From positions 1 to 6,667 of the forward strand of contig CATJRT010000169.1 of assembly GCA_949742895.1 (NCBI GenBank): DNA of 6,667 nucleotides. Reading direction: 5' to 3'. This stretch comes from an uncultured Eubacteriales bacterium. Its GTDB lineage: Bacteria; Bacillota_A; Clostridia; Oscillospirales; Oscillospiraceae. Shown piece by piece: positions 1 through 5,620 of the stretch (its first letter is position 1; each line of letters begins with the position of its first letter). The notes beneath the pieces were generated by a model. It was not told the origin of the DNA, searched no databases, and worked only from the letters and a program-made list of their open reading frames with translations. The position numbers and the translations under genes are program-made.

Positions 1-830
1 CCGTACCGAGCTACATCCACGCCGATGTCCACGCGCTCAGCCCGCTCGATGGTCGGGGCCTTGGCCTCGCTGGCCTTCTCTGCCCACTCCATCGGGATGA
101 AGCTATCAGGCAGGGCCCTTGGGAAGTCTCCAGCTACACGGACCCGGAAAACGTCGCTGTCCTCACCGAACATATCGGTGATCTTGTCAACAAAGTCTTG
201 GTCCACTCTGCTGCTGTCCCGCCCATCCACATGGATGGTGTTGTAGAGTTCGCGGCTCTTGTGGAAGCTGTCATAGAAGAATCCGGTGATCTTCGTGGGA
301 TTGCCGCATAGCAGCAGCTTCGCGCCCTCGGTGGACAGAGCGCCCAAAACAGGCTCGAAAATCTCATCTCGGACGCCGGATGCTTCGTCGATGAGGTACA
401 GGACGTGATCTGCATGGAAGCCTTGCAGGGCGTCCGGCTTGGATGCCGTCCGGCCTACTGCAAACCATTCCTCCGGGTGGCCTCTCATGTAGACCTTTTC
501 CTTGGTCCATATCAGCTCCTTGGACAGAGCCGGGTTGGACCTCAGCCATTTGGCGATCTCGGCCCACAGGATGTCCCATAGCTGGTGTTGCGTGGGGGCG
601 GTACATGGTATCTTCGGGTAGGGGCGCGTGGTCAGAAACCAGATTGCAAGCCAGCTCTCCACCGCGCTCTTGCCGATACCGTGGCCGGACCGCACCGAAG
701 TCATGGGGTAACGGGCGACGCTGTTCAGGATGTCCCGCTGGTTCCTGTCCGGCTTGGCAAGGATAATGTCCTCCACAAAGTCCACGGGGTTGTCCGCATA
801 GTACAGGATGGCGTCACTGGTCAGGTTCAC
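1..830 (-). CDS. terL: Phage terminase large subunit, 5' part (C-terminus beyond window)
   Basis: The packaging motor ATPase/nuclease translocates phage DNA into the prohead and cuts it. I translated 276 full codons from the minus strand; the frame stays open to the window edge. Visible motifs are a Walker A (SGHGIGKS, residues 48-55), a Walker B (VLYLIDEA, 143-150, with D148 and E149), the coupling motif GNPTK (176-180), and the start of the RNase H-like nuclease domain (VDIGVDVARYG, 267-277), in which D272 is the expected first metal-binding Asp. Most of the nuclease domain lies outside the window. The start is GTG (828-830), chosen because AGGAGG (838-843) sits 7 nt upstream and no upstream in-frame ATG is close by. 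It overlaps the small subunit gene by 17 bp, which suggests translational coupling. Identity is very secure; the start is secure. Confidence 0.96.
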   Translation of the reverse strand, partial: MNLTSDAILYYADNPVDFVEDIILAKPDRNQRDILNSVARYPMTSVRSGHGIGKSAVESWLAIWFLTTRPYPKIPCTAPTQHQLWDILWAEIAKWLRSNPALSKELIWTKEKVYMRGHPEEWFAVGRTASKPDALQGFHADHVLYLIDEASGVRDEIFEPVLGALSTEGAKLLLCGNPTKITGFFYDSFHKSRELYNTIHVDGRDSSRVDQDFVDKITDMFGEDSDVFRVRVAGDFPRALPDSFIPMEWAEKASEAKAPTIERAERVDIGVDVARY

Positions 831-1326
831 TGTTCCGCCTCCTCTCCCATGCTTCGGAGATCACGTCGGCCAGGGTGGACGCGCTTTCCGCGCTGCCCTT
901 CTCCGGGTCACTCTCGCGGACGATCTCCACACGGTTCTCGCGCTCCAGCTTGGTAGCCTCTCTGAGCATCGTCACCATGACCTTCGGGTCGATGTCTCCA
1001 GGCTTCATCTCGGCCAGCGCAGCCAGCGCTTTTTCCTGTAATTGCAGGGCTATGGAGATATGGCGCTCGGCCATTTTCTTTTGCTTCTTGACCGCAGCAG
1101 CGTGGACCTTCCTCTGGATGTCGGCGTCGTAAGCGGCGGCTCTCTCGACCCAGTGGTATGTCACACTCCAGCGGCCTATCAGTGTCCTACTTTTGTCTAA
1201 CCGCTGGGCGACCGCTCGGATGCCTCTCTCATCCCCCATTTCCAGGTAGATCGTGAACGCTTCAAACGCCTTGACGCTCTCGCCCTCTTGACGCTCCCAC
1301 GGGTTGGTATCGCTGCGCTTCGACAT
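814..1326 (-). CDS. terS: Phage terminase small subunit
   Basis: A 170-residue protein directly upstream of and overlapping terL. The N-terminal part (about residues 10-70) carries the pattern WERQEGES, then RAVAQRLDKSRTLIGRWS and WVERAAAYD, which I recognise from phage small terminase proteins of Firmicutes: a helix-turn-helix that recognises the packaging site. The central part (about 70-140) is Lys/Glu/Ala-rich and probably helical, suited to the oligomerisation role known for TerS. The start ATG (1324-1326) has a GGGAGGG-type Shine-Dalgarno about 9 nt upstream, in the short gap (1327-1358) after the cmoA-like gene. TerS selects the cos or pac site and hands the DNA to TerL. The length fits the family. 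The packaging mode (cos or headful) cannot be read from this protein alone. Confidence 0.87.
   Translation of the reverse strand: MSKRSDTNPWERQEGESVKAFEAFTIYLEMGDERGIRAVAQRLDKSRTLIGRWSVTYHWVERAAAYDADIQRKVHAAAVKKQKKMAERHISIALQLQEKALAALAEMKPGDIDPKVMVTMLREATKLERENRVEIVRESDPEKGSAESASTLADVISEAWERRRNSEPDQ
838..843 (-). promoter_or_regulatory. Ribosome binding site deciding the terL GTG start
   Basis: A perfect AGGAGG lies 7 nt before the GTG at 828-830, inside the 3' end of the small terminase gene. It fixes the non-ATG start of terL. The ATG at 848-850 is out of frame with terL. Confidence 0.8.
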
Positions 1327-1358
1327 TCCGGTCTACCCTCCCTTCGGAGCAGGGGCCG

Positions 1359-2054
1359 TCACTTAACGGCTATCCACCCGCAGAAATTCAGGCAACGCCA
1401 GAACATACCGATCTCGCAAAAGCCCGCCGTCCGCAGCATATCCACGTTCCACTCAGGCTTGAGCGGGGACAGAACATTTTCCAGGCTCCGACGTTTCTCC
1501 ATGATTTGTGCCTGGGTGTAGCCGTTCTCTCTTTTCATCTCATAGTACATTTGTACCATGAGATCGTCTAGGTTCTCGCTCACGATCTTTTCAACCAGGA
1601 TGAGCGCTCCGCCAGGGACTAGGCTCTTGTAGATGTCGAAGATCATCTGCTGTCGGTAGGACGTGGGCATGAACTGGAGGGACAGTACCGACAGCACCAG
1701 GCTTACAGGGTCCTGGAGAGGAAGATACTCCCACAGGTTCCCGTTCTCCACACTGACGCCGGGCTCTCCGATGAAGCGCTTTTTGCAGGCATCCACCATA
1801 GCTGGAGCGTTATCAATCAACAGGAAATCATTTTGGTCCCTGTATTTTTTCACGAACGGTTCTACGGCCAGGCCGGTGCTGCACCCCACATCCACAATCA
1901 GGGTGTCAGGCCTGATGTATTGCTCTCCGATCTTGTAGGTGAGTGCCCGCATGGATTTGTAGTCCGGGATGCTCCGCTCCAGCATATTGGCAAAGCAGGC
2001 GGCCACATCCTCGTTGAACTCCCATTTATCTCCAGGCTTTATGTTATCCCTCAT
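1359..2054 (-). CDS. cmoA: CmoA-like carboxy-S-adenosyl-L-methionine (Cx-SAM) synthase
   Basis: A 231-residue class I SAM-binding protein that aligns, from my memory of E. coli CmoA (247 aa), over nearly its whole length. Landmarks are the N-terminal FNEDVAACFANMLERSIPDY (13-32, E. coli [20 protein letters not shown]), motif I VDVGCSTG (54-61), IDNAPAMVDAC (80-90), LSLQFMP (124-130), PGGALILVEK (147-156), MKRENGY (173-179) and EKRRSLENV (186-194). R188 lines up with E. coli Arg199, which contacts the Cx-SAM carboxylate from the partner subunit. CmoA converts SAM plus prephenate to Cx-SAM, phenylpyruvate and water. CmoB normally uses Cx-SAM for cmo5U34 in tRNA, but no CmoB is here. The ATG at 2052-2054 was chosen because AAAGGAG (2064-2070) precedes it by 9 nt and similarity begins there; an ATG at 2061-2063 abuts that site and is less likely. 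It overlaps the upstream ParB-MTase gene by 11 bp. GC is slightly lower than its neighbours by hand counts of a few lines. The family call is strong; use of the product in a phage is open. Confidence 0.9.
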   Translation of the reverse strand: MRDNIKPGDKWEFNEDVAACFANMLERSIPDYKSMRALTYKIGEQYIRPDTLIVDVGCSTGLAVEPFVKKYRDQNDFLLIDNAPAMVDACKKRFIGEPGVSVENGNLWEYLPLQDPVSLVLSVLSLQFMPTSYRQQMIFDIYKSLVPGGALILVEKIVSENLDDLMVQMYYEMKRENGYTQAQIMEKRRSLENVLSPLKPEWNVDMLRTAGFCEIGMFWRCLNFCGWIAVK

Positions 2055-3609
2055 CGGTGACATCTCCTTTCGGCGGCGGGAGCTTAACGCCCAGCCGATG
2101 CTCAAAAGCCTCCCGGGCCCTCTGAGACAGGCCCATGCGGGTCCCGTCCGGGTAGGGGAGTTCAAACTCGAAGTCAAGGGCAGCGGCCAGGGCCTCCAGG
2201 TCCAGGACCGGCCTCTCGACCTCCACGTACCAGAATTTGTCGATCAGCTCCAGGCGGCGGACCTTCTCGAAGCAGGGGGCGAAGATTTCACGCATTTCCT
2301 CCTCGGTGTGGCCCTTTTGGACCTTCGGGTGGTTCCCGATGTCTCCCATGATGGTGTTGGGCTCATAGTCCAGGTCGAAGGTCAAGGTTTTCTCTGCTGT
2401 GATGTACTTCTTCTTGGTGTTGATGAACTGCGGGGCCTTGTTCGACTGGCACCAGCAGACGGTCATACCACTTGGATAGCACAGGGCCGCCGCGATCACG
2501 GCGATCTGCTTCCGGTCCTCCATGAAGGGGACACTGTTGAAGACGCTGGAGATGAAGACGGACGTATACCTCCGCCCGATCTCGACCTCCTCAAGGAAGC
2601 GCCAGGCGATTTCCAGGCTCTTTTCCTTGTGGATTTTCTCGCCCACGGTCACGAAGTATGGCTCGAAAGCGGAGACTTCTACTCCCGCCTTCCGCAAGGT
2701 CCGGGTATTGTTCAGCTTTCCGGCACCAAAGTCCACAACACAGCTCCCATAGTGGCGCTTCCATGTCTCCAGAGCTGCGCCCTCCAGGATGCAGAAGTCC
2801 CGACCACGGTTTTTCGGAAACACGCCCTTGAAGAAGCCGTCGCCCAGGGCGGCGTTTCCGGCCTCATCCGTCTCCCGGGTGTTCCTCTCCCGCATAAAGC
2901 TGTTGTAGCGAAGGTCGTCGGCGTAGGTGCTTTTCATGTCGAAGTCCATGGACAGCAGGTTGAGCATGGCGGAGGCAAATTCCTCCTGGGCCTTGCTGAT
3001 CTGCACACAGGGGACCACTTTCCGCTTGGCCTCCGCTGCTGCTTGCAGGCGGCCTATCCCGTTGATGACGTTCCCGTCCTCTCCGATGACGATGGGCATG
3101 AAGCAGCGGATTCGCCGCTCCAGGGATTTCGCAAGCTGCTTTGTGTGGGTGTCGAAGCCCCGGTGGTTCACCTTCGCCAGCTTCACCGTGTCCATGCGGC
3201 GCAGGGCGTTGACACAGGGGAAGGATTCCGGGCTGTTGGGCTCGATGTCCGGCAGGGCGCCGGTCATGGCCTCGATGTCCATGTCATACAGGCGGCGCTT
3301 GATCTTCGCACAGGTGTCTTGCTTCTGGAGATCATTCGTGGCCCGGTTGAACAGGACGTTGACGGCCTTCCGCTCTCCCAGCTCCTTCCCGCTGACGTAC
3401 TCTACCGGGATTTGGGTGAAGCCCATCCGGGTGGCGACGGTGTGGCGCTGGTGGCCGCTCAGGATTTCCCCGTCCTCATCCGCATAGATGGGGAGCAGGA
3501 AGCCCAGCTTGCGGAGCGACATCTCCGTGAGGGCCAGGCGCTTTTCATCGTTCCGGCGGGGGTTATACTCGGACGCCTTCACGGCGTCGATGGGGACCAG
3601 TTTAATCAT
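2044..3609 (-). CDS. Double ParB-like domain fused to a class I SAM-dependent methyltransferase-like domain
   Basis: A 521-residue protein with three parts. ParB/Srx-like domain 1 (about 1-90) has YNPR (15-18) and SGHQR (51-55). A second, more divergent ParB-like domain (about 138-210) has INGIGR (182-187). A Rossmann-type methyltransferase domain (about 285-470) has motif I VDFGAG (292-297), an acidic strand-2 end (E316 in SAFEPY), and VFISSVFNSVPF (351-362) where motif IV should be. No D/NPPY (amino-MTase) or PCQ (C5-cytosine MTase) motif is visible, so it is not an ordinary DNA methylase. ParB-methylase fusions are common in phages; the ParB part probably contacts DNA. The start is ATG at 3607-3609, with GGAGG 10 nt upstream; a TTG at 3613-3615 is also in frame but only 4 nt from that site. 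It overlaps the preceding ParB gene by 8 bp and the CmoA-like gene by 11 bp. I infer it may use the neighbour's Cx-SAM. Substrate and transferred group are unknown. Confidence 0.8.
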   Translation of the reverse strand: MIKLVPIDAVKASEYNPRRNDEKRLALTEMSLRKLGFLLPIYADEDGEILSGHQRHTVATRMGFTQIPVEYVSGKELGERKAVNVLFNRATNDLQKQDTCAKIKRRLYDMDIEAMTGALPDIEPNSPESFPCVNALRRMDTVKLAKVNHRGFDTHTKQLAKSLERRIRCFMPIVIGEDGNVINGIGRLQAAAEAKRKVVPCVQISKAQEEFASAMLNLLSMDFDMKSTYADDLRYNSFMRERNTRETDEAGNAALGDGFFKGVFPKNRGRDFCILEGAALETWKRHYGSCVVDFGAGKLNNTRTLRKAGVEVSAFEPYFVTVGEKIHKEKSLEIAWRFLEEVEIGRRYTSVFISSVFNSVPFMEDRKQIAVIAAALCYPSGMTVCWCQSNKAPQFINTKKKYITAEKTLTFDLDYEPNTIMGDIGNHPKVQKGHTEEEMREIFAPCFEKVRRLELIDKFWYVEVERPVLDLEALAAALDFEFELPYPDGTRMGLSQRAREAFEHRLGVKLPPPKGDVTDEG

Positions 3610-4297
3610 TTTCAAGAAGCCTCCGTTTCATTTCTGCGGCAATCTCCTTCTCATCGAAGATCCCGCTATCCCGGATTTCCTCCAGTAGGCGCTTGTACCT
3701 GAATACCTCGATCTTGAAACTCAGATGTCCGATGCGGATGATCGTTGTGTTGAAGGCAGGTTCCTCATCGCCCCCACCCTCTGCATCGGTGTCCTCGGGC
3801 TCCCCGTCTTCCTCGGCGTCGGGGTCTTCGCCGTCATAGGGTCCGTCTTCCTCCGGGGGCCAGTCCTCATCGTCCGGGTCCCGGGTGTTCTCCAGGCGGC
3901 GGTACACAGCCAGCTCATCCGGGTCAAAGCCGGTTTCAAACTGGACCACATCGTCATCCCGGAGCAGGTCGCCCAGCTTGTCGGTGTCCCAGCGGCCCTC
4001 AATGCGGTTCAGAGCCAGGCAGAGTTTCATCTCCTTGCTCTCATCCGGCTGGTCGATCACAGAACAAAGGACCTCTTTGACGCCCATGTCCCGGAGAACG
4101 CTGAGGCGCTGGTTTCCACCGATGCAGCGCATATTGTGGATGTTCACCACGGGGGGCTCGACCATGCCGTGGTCCTCCAGGCTCTTGCGGAGGCGCTTGT
4201 ACTCCTCGGTGCCGGGCTCGATGTCCTCCCGGGGATTGTAGGGGGCCGGGATGATCTCCGCCAGCTTGAGGGTTTCAAACCTAGTTTCAAATTTCAT
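3602..4297 (-). CDS. ParB-like domain protein with acidic linker and C-terminal ELKRRL-type module (paralogue 2)
   Basis: A 231-residue protein. The ParB/Srx-like domain (about 8-90) shows IIPAPYNPRED (15-25) and RCIGGNQRLSVLRDMG (57-72). It continues with CLALNRIEGRWDTDKLGDLL (93-112) and TGFDPDEL (122-129), the helical extension seen in phage ParB-methylase proteins between the ParB and methylase parts. No methylase domain follows. Instead there is a very acidic, Asp/Glu/Gly/Pro-rich linker (about 137-180) and a short C-terminal module (about 183-229) ending in EMKRRL, shared with the neighbouring paralogue at 4287-4901. The canonical GERR motif of chromosomal ParB CTPases is absent, so a partition role is unlikely. 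The start ATG (4295-4297) follows AAAGGAGG by 7 nt and overlaps the preceding gene by 11 bp. It is probably a DNA-binding or accessory subunit for the fused methyltransferase; this role is inferred from context. Confidence 0.8.
   Translation of the reverse strand: MKFETRFETLKLAEIIPAPYNPREDIEPGTEEYKRLRKSLEDHGMVEPPVVNIHNMRCIGGNQRLSVLRDMGVKEVLCSVIDQPDESKEMKLCLALNRIEGRWDTDKLGDLLRDDDVVQFETGFDPDELAVYRRLENTRDPDDEDWPPEEDGPYDGEDPDAEEDGEPEDTDAEGGGDEEPAFNTTIIRIGHLSFKIEVFRYKRLLEEIRDSGIFDEKEIAAEMKRRLLEND
3620..3624 (-). promoter_or_regulatory. Ribosome binding site of the ParB-MTase fusion gene
   Basis: GGAGG lies inside the end of the upstream ParB gene. Its spacing is 10 nt to the ATG at 3607-3609 and 4 nt to the in-frame TTG at 3613-3615, which favours the ATG. 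The choice changes the protein by only two residues. Confidence 0.6.
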
Positions 4298-4901
4298 CGA
4301 AAAGCCTCCTTTTCAGCTCATCGCACACAAGGGCCTGCGTGAAGCCTACCTTCTCCCGGACGTCTGCCATCAGGTCCTCAAATTCCGCCTCGGACAGGGT
4401 GAACTTGAAGTCACCCACCTGACATTTGATGCCGTCGGTGTCGTCCCCCTTCTTTCCCTTGCTTGGGGGCTCCTCATCGCCGTCCTCCAGCTCTCCCCGG
4501 ATGTCTCCCAGGAGATCGTCGATGTCTTGCTCTGTGAAGCCGGTCGCCAAGAGGTTTTCCCCGTCCTCGGTGAGCTGCTGGAGGATGTCGGCCAGTTGTC
4601 CGTAGTCCCATTCGCCGTCCAGCTTGTTCAGGGCGATGCACAGGGCCTTGGCCTGACCCTCATCCAGGTCCACCACCACGGCATTTGTCTCTGTCTCCCC
4701 GGCGGCCAGCAGCACAGATAACCGCTGGTGCCCACCGATCAGGCAGTTGTCCCGCAGGTTCACGATCAAGGGCAACACCAGACCACTTTCGGCGATGCTC
4801 GCGTCCAGGGCCTTGTACTCTTGGTCTTTCTCGGTTAGTTGCACTCGGGGGTTGTACGGGGCGGGCTTGATGTCCGCCAGCTTTACCACTCTTGTCTCCA
4901 C
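4287..4901 (-). CDS. ParB-like domain protein with C-terminal ELKRRL module (paralogue 1)
   Basis: A 204-residue protein paralogous to the one encoded at 3602-4297. The ParB/Srx-like domain (about 5-85) has IKPAPYNPR (11-19) and CLIGGHQRLSVLLAAG (53-68). It then has CIALNKLDGEWDYGQLADIL (88-107) and ATGFTEQDIDDLL (119-131), a short acidic/basic linker (about 136-157), and a C-terminal module (158-204) containing GDFKFTLSEAE and ELKRRL. The same order of parts in both proteins indicates a tandem duplication followed by divergence. There is no methylase catalytic motif. The start is GTG (4899-4901), chosen for AAGGAG (4909-4914) 7 nt upstream. It is the first gene after terminator T2 and starts a chain of four overlapping genes. 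Expression must come by read-through or from a promoter I could not identify. Likely a DNA-contacting component of the neighbouring transferase system (inference). Confidence 0.8.
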   Translation of the reverse strand: METRVVKLADIKPAPYNPRVQLTEKDQEYKALDASIAESGLVLPLIVNLRDNCLIGGHQRLSVLLAAGETETNAVVVDLDEGQAKALCIALNKLDGEWDYGQLADILQQLTEDGENLLATGFTEQDIDDLLGDIRGELEDGDEEPPSKGKKGDDTDGIKCQVGDFKFTLSEAEFEDLMADVREKVGFTQALVCDELKRRLFDEI

Positions 4902-4930
4902 GCTTTTACTCCTTCCTGAAAAATGGGCAT

Positions 4931-4960
4931 AAAAAAGCGGGGCGCACTCGGCGTCCCGCT
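4931..4960 (-). terminator. Intrinsic terminator T2 after the HAD-like gene
   Basis: On the minus strand AGCGGG-A-CGC, a 5-nt loop, then GCG-C-CCCGCT form a nine-pair stem with one A/C mismatch, followed directly by six T (4936-4931). It begins 12 nt after the stop codon of the HAD-like gene. Only 29 bp separate its T-run from the next start codon, too little for a promoter of its own. Confidence 0.82.
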
Positions 4961-4971
4961 CTCTGCTGGAT

Positions 4972-5439
4972 TTAGAATAAGCTGCATTGGGTACAGACCG
5001 GCTCCATGGGGAGCGCGGGCCTGCGGCCTCTCATAAACACGTCGTAGGGCTGGGCCTCGATGCCGTACCGGCGGTACATGGTCCGGGTCTTCGGATTGCT
5101 CTCGACTGCATAGTAGAGGGCCCCGTCCGTCCCATGCCGGGGGAAGACAAACCGGCGGAGAGCGCTCTCCTTGAAGACAGGGGGCTCGCCGTCGATGTCG
5201 TTGAAATACCACTCATTCGGCTGCCAGCCGGTCTTCCGGCGAATGTTCTCCATCGTCTGCCGCATCTGGTGGTCCGGTCGGGCGGTGATGATGATGACGT
5301 GATCGTCCCGGATGGCTTCAATGAGATCGGCGCGGTACTCCTCTGCCTCCATGCGGCGGGTGAAGGGCCGCAGGTAACGGGTATCCATCTGGTTCCCCAC
5401 AAGGGTGTAATTCAGGTCCAACAGACAAATCCTTTCCAT
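4972..5439 (-). CDS. HAD-superfamily phosphatase-like protein with atypical catalytic motifs
   Basis: A 155-residue protein with the HAD layout. Motif I is LLDLNYTLVGN (6-16), with the nucleophile D8 but Asn at the D+2 position (N10), where phosphatases usually have Asp. Motif II is VIIITARP (48-55, T52). Motif III is probably K90 (VFKESALRR). Motif IV is probably YYAVESNPKTRTMY (109-122), with E113-S114 where DD or ED would be usual. Phage members of this fold include nucleotide and polynucleotide 3'-phosphatases, which act in nucleotide metabolism or DNA end repair, but I cannot name a substrate. A CTQC pair lies near the C-terminus (149-152). The start ATG (5437-5439) has AAAGGAG 8 nt upstream and lies about 32 nt from the predicted P2 transcript start. 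It is followed by terminator T2, so it could be a single-gene transcript. Family is confident; catalytic activity is uncertain because of the changed residues. Confidence 0.78.
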   Translation of the reverse strand: MERICLLDLNYTLVGNQMDTRYLRPFTRRMEAEEYRADLIEAIRDDHVIIITARPDHQMRQTMENIRRKTGWQPNEWYFNDIDGEPPVFKESALRRFVFPRHGTDGALYYAVESNPKTRTMYRRYGIEAQPYDVFMRGRRPALPMEPVCTQCSLF

Positions 5440-5477
5440 GGTAATGTCTCCTTTTTGGTTAGTTATTCTGCACTATA

Positions 5478-5506
5478 ATTATACCACTTTTTTGTGTTGT
5501 TGTCAC
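5478..5506 (-). promoter_or_regulatory. Promoter P2, near-consensus sigma70-type with extended -10
   Basis: The minus strand has GTGACA (5506-5501, five of six matches to TTGACA), 17 bp, then TATAAT (5483-5478), preceded by TGG, which gives an extended -10. The predicted start is near 5471, about 32 nt before the HAD-like gene's ATG. It is the strongest promoter in the window and lies right after terminator T1. Confidence 0.85.
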
Positions 5507-5509
5507 AGG

Positions 5510-5521
5510 TTTTTGCAAAAA
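5510..5521. repeat. 12-bp perfect palindrome TTTTTGCAAAAA just upstream of P2
   Basis: TTTTTGCAAAAA is self-complementary. It covers the T-run of terminator T1 and ends 4 bp before the -35 of P2. Its core TTGCAA matches the boxes found upstream of P1. It may be an operator half-site or only part of the terminator tail; the AT-rich composition makes chance possible. Confidence 0.4.
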
Positions 5522-5557
5522 AGCGCAGGCTTTTACAACGAAAAGCGGCCTTGCGCT
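5517..5557 (-). terminator. Intrinsic terminator T1
   Basis: On the minus strand AGCGCA-A-GGC (5557-5548) pairs with GCC-TGCGCT (5530-5522) with one bulged A. An inner TTTT/AAAA pairing closes a small loop, and a run of six T (5522-5517) follows. It would end transcripts from P1 and from the regulator gene, and insulate P2. Confidence 0.85.
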
Positions 5558-5614
5558 CACCGTGCAAGACCGTCCCTGGAAAGCGGGATTTGCCTGTCCC
5601 TAATAATCCTATTA
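5517..5614 (-). ncRNA. Candidate small non-coding RNA between P1 and T1
   Basis: A transcript starting about 7 nt after the P1 -10 box and ending at T1 would be about 98 nt long. It has no start codon with a ribosome binding site. The 5' part contains GGGACAGG, AATCCC and CCAGGGACGG, which can form alternative short hairpins (for example GGGA with TCCC, or CCC with GGG); the 3' part is the terminator stem. I recognise no known RNA family. It could be a phage small RNA, or simply the trailer of the regulator gene's transcript with P1 being weak. Confidence 0.4.
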
Positions 5615-5620
5615 TGGAGT

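Noticed and set aside
2055..2177. N-terminal extension of the CmoA-like gene to an ATG at 2177
   Set aside because: The extra 41 residues are read inside the ParB-MTase coding sequence and do not resemble CmoA; a good ribosome binding site and the start of similarity support 2054.
1969..3702. Long open frame of 577 codons on the + strand
   Set aside because: It lies antisense to the ParB-MTase gene, gives a Val/Leu/Gly/His-rich product with no recognisable domain, and arises from high GC at third codon positions of the real gene.
3725..4342. Open frame of 205 codons on the + strand
   Set aside because: It is antisense to the ParB paralogue 2 gene, whose domain motifs and ribosome binding site are clear; its product looks like a composition artefact.
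3602..4901. ParB-like proteins as a plasmid or prophage partition system
   Set aside because: No ParA ATPase and no parS-like repeats are present, the GERR CTPase motif is missing, and the domain pattern matches phage ParB-methylase proteins instead.
4987..5478. Open frame of 163 codons on the + strand
   Set aside because: It is antisense to the HAD-like gene and runs into promoter P2; no motif is seen in the product.
5459..5560. Short minus-strand frame of 33 codons starting with GTG in the intergenic region
   Set aside because: It has no ribosome binding site, crosses terminator T1 and promoter P2, and shows no protein-like pattern.
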